Shown here piece after piece: positions 1 to 8,583 of a DNA stretch of 64,000 nt (the stretch's first letter is position 1; the number at the start of each line of letters is the position of its first letter). The stretch lies in assembly GCA_023055505.1 (NCBI GenBank), contig JALIRH010000122.1, forward strand, positions 660,001 through 724,000, in the 5' to 3' direction. Source of the stretch: Callipepla californica brunnescens (Eukaryota > Chordata > Aves > Galliformes > Odontophoridae). A program made the translations under genes and the position numbers. The notes beneath the pieces were generated by a model. That model saw only the letters and a list, made by a program, of their open reading frames with translations. It was not told where the DNA came from and did no database searches.

Positions 1-1859
1 GTACAAAAATTGTTGGCATCAATTAACTGGGTCTGAGCGCTGTTGGGTATCTCTAATGCAGATTTATATCCTCTTTTGGAACTACTGAAAGGGGATTCTG
101 ATTTATGCTCTCCCCGCAGTCTTGGCTCTGAAGCGGCTAGTGCCTTGCAAAAAGTTGCCGCAGCTAGCACTAACAGACAAGCTCATCGGTGTGCCCCGGA
201 GTTACTTTTTTTTTCTAATTATCCTCAACCCCGCTCGACAACCTCATGCGCTAATTTTTCAGTGGGATTTTCAAAGGCCAGACCCACTATTAATTATTGA
301 ATGGATTTTTTTGACAAACCAGTTGACAAAGACAATCCTGACACAGCATGAGATGTTTGCTTCCCTGAGAATCAAAGCTAGGCAGCGCTTGCTGATGTTA
401 TCAGGGGTAGACTTTTCCTGGATTTGTTTACCCATGACAAATGTGTATTTACAATGGCTTTCTCAGCAAGCAGATGCCTTTAGCATGGCATTGGCAGGCG
501 ATACAGGCAGCCTTACTTCCCACGCACCGCCACACAAGCTATTTAACCTCAATGTTCACTTCACATCCACACCAAAAAGAAGTGATCAGCCGCTGCAGGC
601 CCTTACCAGATTTACGGATGGGTCTGGAAGATCACACAAATCAGTTATTTTATGATGGGATAATCAACATAAGCAATGGGATTCGGATATTGAAATTGTT
701 TCTGGTTCTCCACAAATAGTGGAACCAGCTGCTGTTGTCCGAGTTTTTCGGAAATGGTCCACGCCTTTCGATCTTATTACCGACTCAGCTTATGTTGCAG
801 GAATTGCTCAGCGAGCAGAAGCATCCGTATAACGCAATATTTCTCACTCTTCATTGTTCATTTTGTTACAGGGACTTATTTTTCTTTTAGACTCCCGCAC
901 TCATCCTTCTTTTGTAATGCACATCCGCTCACACACATCTTTACCTGGTTTCACGGCAGAAGGGAATCGTCAAGCTGATATGTTGACACTGTCAGTCCAT
1001 GTTTTACCAGAACGAATAGCGCAAGCTAAACTTAGCCACTCCTTCTTTCATCAGAATGCTGGAGGTCTTAAACGACAGTTTGGGCTTGCCTCCCAACAAG
1101 CATCAAACATTATAGCGGTATGTCCCGACTGACAGAGGCAATCTTTCCCATCAACAGCAGGGGGGGTTAACCCCAGAGATCTGCGGAGCCTCCAGCTATG
1201 GCAAATGGATGTCACACATTACCCAGAGTTTGGTAATATATATATTTTATATACATTCCTCGATTGATACTTTTTCCGGAGCTTTATTTTCCTCTTGTCA
1301 TACAGGAGAAAAGGCACGAGATGTTCGCAAGCATTTGCTGCGTGCTTTTGCTACATTAGGTATCCCTTCCCAATTAAAAACAGATCATGGTCCTGCATAT
1401 ACCTCTGCTGCGACAAAAGCCTTCCTGGATTCCTGGGGCATTATGCACATCACCGGGATCCCTCATTCCCGTACAGGTCAATCACTGATTGAGCGGTCAC
1501 ACCAATCTTTAGCACAACAGAAAGGGGGAATGGGAGCTTCCCCTCCTGAGGAGCGACTACATAAAGCTCTTCATGTTTTTCACTTTTTGAATTCTTCTCT
1601 GCTAGATACCGATCCCCCGATAGTCCGACATTTTAGCTCAAATACCACATTGGAAACAAGAATCAAGGCTCCAGTGTTGATTCGCCACCCAGAAACAGGT
1701 ATGATAATGGGGCCATATCCTCTTGTCACATGGGAGAGAGGTTATGCTTGTGTCTCCACAGAAAAAGGCCCCAGGTGGATTCCCGCGAAGAACGTGAAAC
1801 CATACCAGGAGGAACAGACTTCGTCGACAACAGATGAAAACACAACCAAGGAAGGATGA
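1..1859 (+). pseudogene. ERV pol remnant (RT end, RNase H, integrase), cut by window start
   Basis: This is the C-terminal half of a retroviral polymerase, which would copy and integrate a proviral genome. It begins inside the RT connection region. An RNase H part follows, with a TDGSG start near 613 and a TDSAYVAG motif near 780. The integrase part has a zinc-finger half with an HxxxH pair near 1040-1055, but the final Cys of its CPxC is replaced by a TGA stop near 1130. The catalytic core has Asp in WQMDVTHY at 1208, Asp in KTDHGPAY near 1384 and Glu in IERSHQS near 1490, the last two separated by 35 residues as expected for a DDE integrase. A C-terminal domain reads through RWIPAKNV to a stop at 1859. 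Several frame changes separate these pieces, for example around 1240, so it is a decayed class II (alpha/beta-like) pol. The 5' part lies outside the window. Confidence 0.88.
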
Positions 1860-1879
1860 GACCAGCTACTGTATGGACT

Positions 1880-3048
1880 TGACTTCTTGAAATTTCAGGA
1901 CTCTCTACTGGTTTTATTACCCTCCCAAAAACGAACGTGCGGGTTACGCTTGCTAATATTACTAATCAGGAAACACTTTGCTTAGCCACAGCAACTGCGC
2001 AAAACCCCTTCTCTACCTGCTTGGTGGGCTTTCCCATAGACGAGTGGCCAATCCCTGGTCCCTTACAAGCAATCTTTACTGGCACAAATTTAGTAGATAA
2101 TTGGGACGGATGGGTTCCATATCTTCCGTCTGCCAAAGATCTGTTAGGATCTATAAAAATGGACTTCTGCCTGAGATTCCGTTATACCGGAAAAAATAAA
2201 ACCAAACTATGGGATGTCTGTCCCGTAGATGCAGTCTTCAATAACCAAACCCTATGGTGTAATTACACCTCACCCAGCCTTTCAAAATCAGTAAATGCTC
2301 CTTTACAGTTACCAGCTGGAGTTTTCCGTAGTTGCGGTGACCGGGCATGGCCTGCCATCCTTCTTACATTAGAGGTGGGCCATGTAGTCTCGGGCGTTTA
2401 ACCATCCTTACCCAAAATGACACAACTATCTTGCAATGGAGAAAGAAATATTCTCATCACCGTTTTAGGAGAATGACCCACACCTTCAGATCAGATTGTG
2501 ATGATAACATGAAGTTTTGGAACGGGCAGACCACAGGAGCCGTTTCCTTTTTCACACCGCAGGTTGCTGTTGCTAAAGCTTTGGCAACACTGAACAAACT
2601 GGGTTCTTGCTTAGCAAAACAAGGAAATGCCACTAGTTTAGCTTTAACAGGTCTTTTACTTGATGCGGACAGTGTCAGACATGCTGCGCCACAAAATCGC
2701 GCTGCTACTGATTTCCTACTTCTGGCGCAAGGCCATGGCTGTGAGGGTTTCGAAGGAATGTGCTGCATGAACCTATCAGAACATTCCGTTTCAATTCAAG
2801 CAAGTATCGAGACCATACGGGATGGAGTGAAGAAACTGCAGGAACAGAGGGACTGGGACTGGTTGGACAAATTATTCTCGGGATGGGGGTCTCACCGGAT
2901 GGCTCCACAGTATCTTAAAAATGATGTGCTACATTGTGATGATCGTTGTAATGCTTTTGCTGTTACTTCCTTGTATTTTACAAAGTGTGCAAAAAATGAT
3001 TGACAATGCTACAAAGAAAATATTCATAGTGCGACAGAAAGGGGGAGA
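1880..3048 (+). pseudogene. ERV env remnant (SU and TM)
   Basis: This is a decayed retroviral envelope gene directly after pol. The surface part (about 1937-2400) is open for 154 codons, has N-glycosylation sites such as NQT and NYT, and ends at a GDRAWP motif. The frame then shifts and continues at about 2370 as GGPCSLGRLT into the transmembrane subunit. That subunit shows a CxxxxxxCC motif (CEGFEGMCC, about 2740-2766), a helix-rich stretch, and after another frame change a hydrophobic membrane span (MIVVMLLLLLPCIL, about 2939-2980) and a short tail. The motif set is that of gamma/alpha-type envelopes. At least two frameshifts make it non-functional. Confidence 0.85.
3036..3048 (+). other. 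Polypurine tract of the left ERV
   Basis: A purine run (AGAAAGGGGGAGA) lies immediately before the TG that opens the 3' LTR. This is the position of the plus-strand primer in retroviral reverse transcription. Confidence 0.8.
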
Positions 3049-3417
3049 TGTGGGTGATGGCAAAAGTGGGAGTCAGACAGAACTGTTAGCTAAGCAGGAA
3101 TCAGGCCATAAACCTTGGACGTAGGCTGTGTAAAGATAAGCTGATAAGGTTGAGACAACCATGTCTAAGGAGTGAAAAGAAACAGAAGACTGTAACGGAT
3201 AGCAATAAGAAACTGTTTGTTTAGATGACTAGGAGTGTTTTATATTCTTGACATGTTAACACCGAGGAGTGTAAATTCCCCCAGTTAGATCCTTGTAGCT
3301 TCCCCCAGGTAGATCCTAACACACACTGCTTCTCTGTCTATCTAAGCTTTGAGGTGTTGATTAATAAATTGAACATTAGCTAGCATCAAGCTGGGTTCCT
3401 GACCCTTCATCGTAGCA
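3049..3417 (+). mobile_element. 3' LTR of the left ERV
   Basis: The LTR starts TGTGGGTGA right after the polypurine tract and ends near CGTAGCA, giving about 369 bp between TG and CA. It holds a polyadenylation signal AATAAA at 3363-3368, about 50 bp before the end, as in many avian LTRs. Minisatellite DNA starts at once after it. The right boundary is placed to within a few bases because the 5' LTR is outside the window and cannot be compared. Confidence 0.75.
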
Positions 3418-3551
3418 GTCTGTGGGTCTCTATGGGTCCCGCTATGGGTCCCAATATGGTTTGCTGTGGGTCACTCTGGGTCCTGCTATGGGTCGCTGTG
3501 GGTCTCTGTGTGCTCCAGGAGATCCCTAAGGGGCTGCAGTTCCCCTCCACG

Positions 3552-3565
3552 CCACCAGGGGGCGC
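3552..3565 (+). promoter_or_regulatory. CTCF-like core motif, copy 1
   Basis: CCACCAGGGGGCGC is a full match to the vertebrate CTCF core as I know it. It lies in the first of four conserved blocks inside the minisatellite. Binding is inferred only. Confidence 0.6.
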
Positions 3566-3846
3566 TCTCACGTGATGTCTCTGTGCCTTCCTATTGCTCT
3601 CTGTGGTTTCCTTTGGGTCGCTGTGGATCGCTGTGGGCCGCTGTGGGCCCCGGCATGGGTCCCTTTGGGTCAAGCTGTGGGTCACTGTGGGTTGCTGTGG
3701 TTCGCTATGAGTCTCTATGTGTTGCCATGGGTCGCTGTGGGTCACGCTATGGGTCCCAATAGGGTTCGCTGTGGGTCAGTGTGGGTTCTGCTATGGGTCT
3801 CTACGTGCCCCAAGAGATCCCTAAGGGGCTGCAGTTCCCCTTCACG

Positions 3847-3860
3847 CCACCAGTGGGAGC
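3847..3860 (+). promoter_or_regulatory. CTCF-like core motif, copy 2 (variant)
   Basis: CCACCAGTGGGAGC keeps the core shape with two changes (G to T and C to A) relative to copies 1 and 3, so it is the weakest of the four. Confidence 0.4.
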
Positions 3861-4103
3861 TCTCACATGATGTCGCTGTGTCTCTATGGCTTCCTATTGC
3901 TTTCTGTGTTTTCCTATTGGGCGCTATGTGTTGCTGTGGGTCCCAATATGGTTCGCTGTGGGTTACTGTGGGTCGCTGTGAGTCACTGTGGATGGCTATG
4001 GGTTGCTATGGATCGCTTTGGTTTGCTGTGGGTCCTGCTATGGGTCTCTGTGGGTCTCTAAGGTTCCCAATGGATCCCACAGGGGTTGCAGTTCCCCTCC
4101 ACG

Positions 4104-4117
4104 CCACCAGGGGGCGC
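4104..4117 (+). promoter_or_regulatory. CTCF-like core motif, copy 3
   Basis: CCACCAGGGGGCGC, identical to copy 1 and in the same flanking context. Confidence 0.6.
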
Positions 4118-4461
4118 TCTCACGTAATGTCGCTGTGTCTCTATGGCTCCTTATTGCTATCAGTGGTTTCCTATTGGGTGCTACGGGTCGCTGTGGGTCA
4201 CGATGGGTCGCTATCGGTCACTATTGGTCGTAATTGGTCACTGTGGGTTGCTGTGGATCGCTGTGTGTCGCTGTGCCTCTATGAGTCGCTATGGGTTGCA
4301 GTGCGTCGCAATGGGTCAGTGTGGTCTGCTACGGGTCACTGTGGGTCACGCTATGGGTCCCAATATGGTTCGCTGTGGGTCAGTGTGGGTCCTGCTATGA
4401 GGCGCTGTTGGTCTCTACGCGCCTCAGGAGATTCCTAAGGGGCTGCAGTTCCCCCTCCACG

Positions 4462-4475
4462 ACACCAGGGGGCGC
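4462..4475 (+). promoter_or_regulatory. CTCF-like core motif, copy 4
   Basis: ACACCAGGGGGCGC differs from copies 1 and 3 only in the first base. Confidence 0.55.
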
Positions 4476-4935
4476 TCTCACGTGATGTCACTGCGTCTCT
4501 GTGGCTCCCTATTGCTCTCTGTGGTTTTCTACGGGTCGCTGTGGATCGCTATGGGTCACTATGGGTCGCTGTGGTTCCTGGCATGGGTCGCTATGGGTTA
4601 AGCTGTGAGTCACTTTGGGTTGCTGTGGGTGTCTGTGGGTCCAGCTATGGGTCACTGTGGGTCTCAGTGAGTCGCTGTGGGTCTCTATGGGTCGCTGTGG
4701 GTCACTGTGGGTCTCAGTGAATCGCTGCGGGTCTCTATGGGTCTCTGTGGGTCCCGCTGTGGGTCACCGTGGGTTGCTGTGTGTCGCTATCGGTCTCTGT
4801 GGGTTGCTGTGGTTCCCCCTATAGGTTGCTGTGGGTCGGCTGGGTCGCTGTGGGTCCCGCTATGGGTCGCTGTGGGTCTCTATGGGTCAGCGTGGGTTGA
4901 TGTGGGTCAGTGTGGATCACTGTGGGTCCCGCAGA

Positions 4936-5922
4936 AGGGGGTGTGCCCAGAGTGAAGCCACGCCCAGCTATGGGGCGGATGTGGGGCAGCTATGGGGCAG
5001 CCATGGGTCACTATGGATCTCCATGGGGTCCCTACGGATCTCTCTGGGGTCTCCACTGATCTCAGTGGATCTCAATGGGGTTGCTATGGGGCAGCTGTGG
5101 GGCAGCAATGGGGCACTGACCTATTCCCCTGAGAACGTGGCCGCTGCATCTCCTCCACCTCCTGCGGGAGCACCTCTGTGGGGCATAACTCTGCCCCACA
5201 CCTCCACCCCAAACATCCACACCACAGCTCAGCCCCACAGCGCTGCCCCACATCCCACACATTTGCCCCACATCTCTGCCCCTCATCCCCTGGCCCCACA
5301 GCTCAGCCCCACATCCCTCAGCTCTGCACCACAGCTCAGCCCCTCATCCCACACCTGGCCCCAGAGCTCAGCCCTGTGGCTCTGCTCCACAGATCTGCCC
5401 CAAACCCCACATCTGGACCCACAGATCCGCCCCACATCCCTCAGCTCTGCCCCACGGCTCAACCCCACAACTCAGCCCCATAGTGCTGCCCCATATCCCA
5501 CACTTCAGCCCCACAGCTCAACCCCAATCTGCACATACCTGCCCCACATCCCACAGCTCTGCCCCATGGATCAGCCCCACATCCCACAGCTCTGCCCCAT
5601 GGATCAGCCCCACATCCCGCAGCTCTGTCCCATGGATCAGCCCCACATCCCGCAGCTCAGCCCCGCATCTGAGCCCCACATCTGCTCATACCTGCACCAC
5701 ACCTCCGCTCCCCAACCCCCGCAGCTCTGCCCCACAGATCCACCCCACAGCTCAGCCTCGCATCCCACAGTTCTGCCCCACAGCTCCGCGCCAATCAGTG
5801 AACCTAGACCCAGAACTCTGCCCCACAGCTCTGCCCCAAGCCCGGACCCCACACCCGCGACCCCAGCCCCAAATCCCTGCCCCATAACCCCATTACCCGA
5901 CCCCGGCCCCAGAACTGCCCCT
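4936..5922. repeat. Minisatellite, strand switch from G-rich to C-rich
   Basis: Up to about 5110 the plus strand carries GGGGCAGCTATGG units. From about 5190 it becomes C-rich, with units such as CAGCTCAGCCCCACATCCC. A 33-bp unit containing ATGGATCAGCCCCACATCCC is repeated in tandem at about 5565-5665. A 408-codon open frame over this part is repeat-derived and I do not call it a gene. Confidence 0.85.
5121..5161 (-). other. Candidate coding exon in minisatellite, gene unknown
   Basis: On the minus strand a 41-base non-repeat island is preceded by CTCCCGCAG and followed by GTCAGT, good acceptor and donor sites. One open frame reads EVEEMQRPRSQGN. It lies left of the CpG island at 5937-6280, so it could belong to a leftward gene started there. 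I do not recognise the product; a chance splice-like island is possible. Confidence 0.25.
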
Positions 5923-5936
5923 CCCCCCCCCCCCCC
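5923..5936 (+). repeat. Poly-C run (14 bases)
   Basis: Uninterrupted C14 at the edge of the CpG-rich island. A similar C17 run borders the other island at 20029-20045. Confidence 0.9.
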
Positions 5937-6280
5937 GCCACTGACTACGTGCTCCGCTTCCAGCTCCGGTTCCACCACGGGGCCGCTTCCGGCCCCACGG
6001 CACAGCTCGGCCAATCACAGCACAGATCGGCAGCAGAAAGGGCGGGGCGTGGGGTAGCGAGGCGGAATAGCGCCACTGGAACGAGGCACGATGACCAGAA
6101 GTGACTGAAACTTCCGGGAGTGTGGATTTCCGGCAGCGAGTGGGGCATTGTGGGTAACGAGGTGGAAGTGCGCCCGCTGCAGAACGACCGGACGTGGGAA
6201 ACCGGAAGCCGGTGGGAAGCGAGTGGGCGTGGCCAACGTTAAGCCCCGCCCTCGGGCCACGCCCCAACGTGCAATGACCC
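5937..6280. promoter_or_regulatory. CpG island, promoter-like
   Basis: The block is rich in CpG and in housekeeping promoter elements. It has a CCAAT box at 6011-6015, a GC box GGGCGGGGC at 6040-6048, ETS-type sites CTTCCGG at 6111 and CCGGAAG at about 6202, and a GCATTGTGGGTAA element near 6145. It sits about 160 bp beyond the 3' end of the SGF29 reading frame, so it should serve a neighbouring gene rather than SGF29. I find no recognisable first coding exon next to it; the open frame leftward on the minus strand lacks an ATG. Confidence 0.6.
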
Positions 6281-6570
6281 GAAGTGACCCCGATGCGACC
6301 CCAAAAATGACGCGAAATGACCCCAAATTACTTCCAACACTTCTTGGAAGCGCTGCGCCCCAACGGGCCCCAAAATGACCCCAAAGTGACCCCAAAACCC
6401 TATAACGACCCCATAAGGACCCCATCAAATCCCCTATGGGGTCACTTCTTGGTGTCCCTGCAGGCCACGACGCAGCACTGCGCCCCAAAGGGCCCCAGAG
6501 TGACCCCAAAGTGACCCCAAATCGGCCCTAATGACCTCAAAAACCCCAAATCCTGTAATGGCCTCAAAAC
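6281..6570. repeat. GACCCCAAA-type short tandem repeat
   Basis: Degenerate units such as TGACCCCAAAATGACCCC and GGCCCCAAA. The repeat overlaps the extended tail of the SGF29 terminal exon, and it probably mediated the duplication of that exon's end. Confidence 0.75.
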
Positions 6571-6693
6571 GGCCCCACGGGGTCGCTTCTTCTTGGTGTC
6601 CCTGCAGGCCATGACGTAGCGCTGTGCAACGTTGAGCGGCGATGAATATCCGTCAGTGTACAACGTGTCCTCAAACAGCACCGAGGAATCGTC
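6442..6693 (-). pseudogene. SGF29: SGF29 terminal exon with lost stop and in-frame extension
   Basis: After a CTGCAG acceptor the exon reads DDSSVLFEDTLYTDGYSS and PLNVAQRYVMACRDTKKK, the expected Tudor C terminus. The family normally stops right after this Lys run, but here the codon at 6585-6583 is CGA. The frame runs on for 46 more codons through repeat DNA and then enters a second copy of the exon end, VACRDTKK, followed by TGA at 6444-6442. The two copies are 141 bp apart, a multiple of three. Confidence 0.75.
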
Positions 6694-6699
6694 CTGCAG

Positions 6700-7226
6700 C
6701 TGTTATAGGGCAATTATGGGGTCAGCGGGAAATTATAGGGTCGGGGGGGAATAGGGGAAGTAATGGGGTCAGGGGGTGAAATAATGGGGTCACAGGGGGG
6801 AATTTATGGGGTTGGGGGGGAAATTATAGGGTCACGGGGGGCAATTATGGGGTCAGGGGGAAAACTGTGGGGTCGGGGGGAACTAATGGGATTTGGGGCT
6901 GACATTTGGGGGAAATAATGGGATTCTGGGGCTGAGATTTTGGGGTGGAATTGCAGGATTTTGGCGCTGGGTTTTGGAGTCAGATATCGACCTTATAGGG
7001 CTGGGTTATGGGGTCAGTTCGTGCCCTTTCGGGGCCGGGTTTTGTGCTGTGAGTTTGGGGCAGGGTGGTGTTTTTGGGGTGGAGGTTTTGCGCTGTGGGT
7101 TTGGGGTCAGGGCGGTGTGTTTTGGGGCTGGGTTTTGGGGTCAGTTGCTGCTCTTTTGGGGCCGGGTATTGGGGTGAGTCCCTGCCCTTTTGGGGCCGTG
7201 TTTTGTGCTGTGGGTTCGGGGTCATA
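6700..7226. repeat. G-rich minisatellite in the last SGF29 intron
   Basis: Units of AATTATGGGGTCAGGGGG type are followed by GTTTTGGGGCTGGG-type units. No exon is seen in it. Confidence 0.85.
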
Positions 7227-7227
7227 C

Positions 7228-7390
7228 CCGCCTGCAGGGGTGCGTGGATGAGGGCGCGGTTGAAGCAGGTGGTCTGTGGGTATAGGGCCAGCACGAGCTG
7301 CTCCCGCTGGACAGCACTTCAGGGTCCGTCTCCGGGTTCGCCTTCCACTGCAGCAGCGGGATCACGTGGCACCGGCTCAGCGTGTGCTGT
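7228..7390 (-). pseudogene. SGF29: SGF29 Tudor exon with a one-base frameshift
   Basis: After CCCCCGCAG the exon completes EQHTLSRCHVIPLLQW and KANPETDPEVL, then loses the frame. One base is missing near 7310, where a TTC CAG sequence is expected. In the next frame it continues as REQLVLALYPQTTCFN and RALIHAPLQ. The right-hand splice donor is unclear. A GT donor at 7227 would put the next exon out of frame, while a GC donor after CAG (7232) would keep it. Confidence 0.75.
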
Positions 7391-7464
7391 CTGCGGGGGA
7401 AGAGATAAGAAATGTGAAATAAGATATGGGGTGATATGGGGAGATATGAGGTGATATGCAGGGA

Positions 7465-7513
7465 CAGGGGCAGTGGGATCATGCAGCGCTGGCTCAGCGT
7501 GTGCTCTCTGCAG
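7465..7513 (-). pseudogene. Duplicated start of the SGF29 Tudor exon, copy 2
   Basis: CTCCTGCAG followed by a stretch that translates as HTLSQRCMIPLPL repeats the acceptor and first ~15 codons of the exon at 7228-7390. It then runs into minisatellite instead of the rest of the exon. Confidence 0.7.
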
Positions 7514-7565
7514 GAGATAAGATATGGGGAGATATGCGGGAAAAATGGGGAGATATGGGGGCACA

Positions 7566-7613
7566 GGGGCAGTGGGATCACGCGGTGCCAGCTCAGCGTG
7601 TGCTGTCTGCAGG
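7566..7613 (-). pseudogene. Duplicated start of the SGF29 Tudor exon, copy 3
   Basis: TTCCCCTGCAG followed by HTLSWHRVIPLPL. This is a third copy of the acceptor and exon start, about 100 bp from copy 2. Its acceptor is the best of the three. Confidence 0.7.
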
Positions 7614-7750
7614 GGAAGAGATAAGAGATATGATAAGGGGTGATATAGGGAGATATGGGGAGATATAGGGAGATATGGGGGAGATACGGGGCAGGGATGG
7701 GGCTGTGGGGGTTTGAAGGGGCAGCTGTGGGGCAGTTGTGGGGGACTCAC

Positions 7751-7786
7751 TCTTTGCCCTCCTCATCCATGTCATCCACCTCGTAC
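7751..7786 (-). pseudogene. SGF29: SGF29 small exon YEVDDMDEEGKE
   Basis: A 36-base exon lies between a CCCCAG acceptor and a GTGAGT donor. It encodes YEVDDMDEEGKE, part of the Tudor domain region. Its last partial codon (GA) joins the first base of the exon ending at 7390 to make GAA, so these two exons are in phase. Confidence 0.75.
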
Positions 7787-7799
7787 CTGGGGCACAAAG

Positions 7800-8583
7800 G
7801 CGTCACCCCAATGTTAACCCTAATCCTAACCCCATATCGCCCCTATTTCACCCCATATCTCCTAATATCACCCCATATGACTCCGTATCACCCCATATTA
7901 CCCCTTACTGCCCCATATTACCCCTTATCACCCCATACCACCCCATTCGCTCCATACTTCCCCCATATCACCCCATCACCCACTATCACCCCAATGTCAC
8001 CCCATATCGGCCCATATCACCCCCTATCATCCCATATTGCTCCTATATCACCCCATATTGCCCCTATATCACCCCTTATCACCCCTATTTCACCCCATAT
8101 CCCCCAAGATCACTCCATATCATCCCATATCACCACATACTGCCCCAATATCTCCCCCATATCACCCCCTATGGCCCCGATATTGCCCCCTATCACCCCA
8201 TATCGCCCCATATCGCTTCTTACCACCCCATAAACCCCCCTATCACCCCCATATCGCCCCTATATTACCCCATCTCGCCCCTTATCGTCCCATATTGCCC
8301 CTATTTCACCCAAATCTCCCCATTATCTCCCCATATCACCCCATATCATACCCATATCGCCCCATACAGCCACATATCGCCCCATACCAACACCTATTGC
8401 CCCTATTTCACCATGTATCTCCCCATTATCTCCCCATATCGCCCCATATCAACCCACATTGCTCCTATATCACCCCATATTGCCCCATACTGCCCCATAT
8501 CGCCACATACCACCCCCTATCGGCCCTATTTCATTCCATATCTCCCAAAATCATGCCATACCGCCCCATATCGCCAAACTTGT
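7800..8583. repeat. 10-bp CCCCATATCA minisatellite
   Basis: Tandem units CCCCATATCA/CCCCATATCG with occasional CCCCTATTTC variants. It is C-rich on the plus strand, the opposite skew to the adjoining array. Open frames up to 284 codons are repeat artefacts. Confidence 0.92.

Larger units (their letters stand above)
3418..4935. repeat. 10-bp GT-rich minisatellite with a ~300-bp superstructure
   Basis: The stretch consists of variants of a ~10-bp unit, GGGTCGCTGT/GGGTCGCTAT. About every 255-360 bp the array is interrupted by a conserved non-repeat block of roughly 70 bp. It reads as CTAAGGGGCTGCAGTTCCCC, then a CTCF-like core, then a TCTCACGTGATGT-type segment; four such blocks are seen. Long open frames across the region (up to 288 codons) are only a product of a stop-poor repeat and are not genes. 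Confidence 0.9.

Noticed and set aside
5637..6014. Minus-strand first exon at 6014 with MAELCRG start
   Set aside because: The codon is TTG, not ATG, and the frame runs into repeats.
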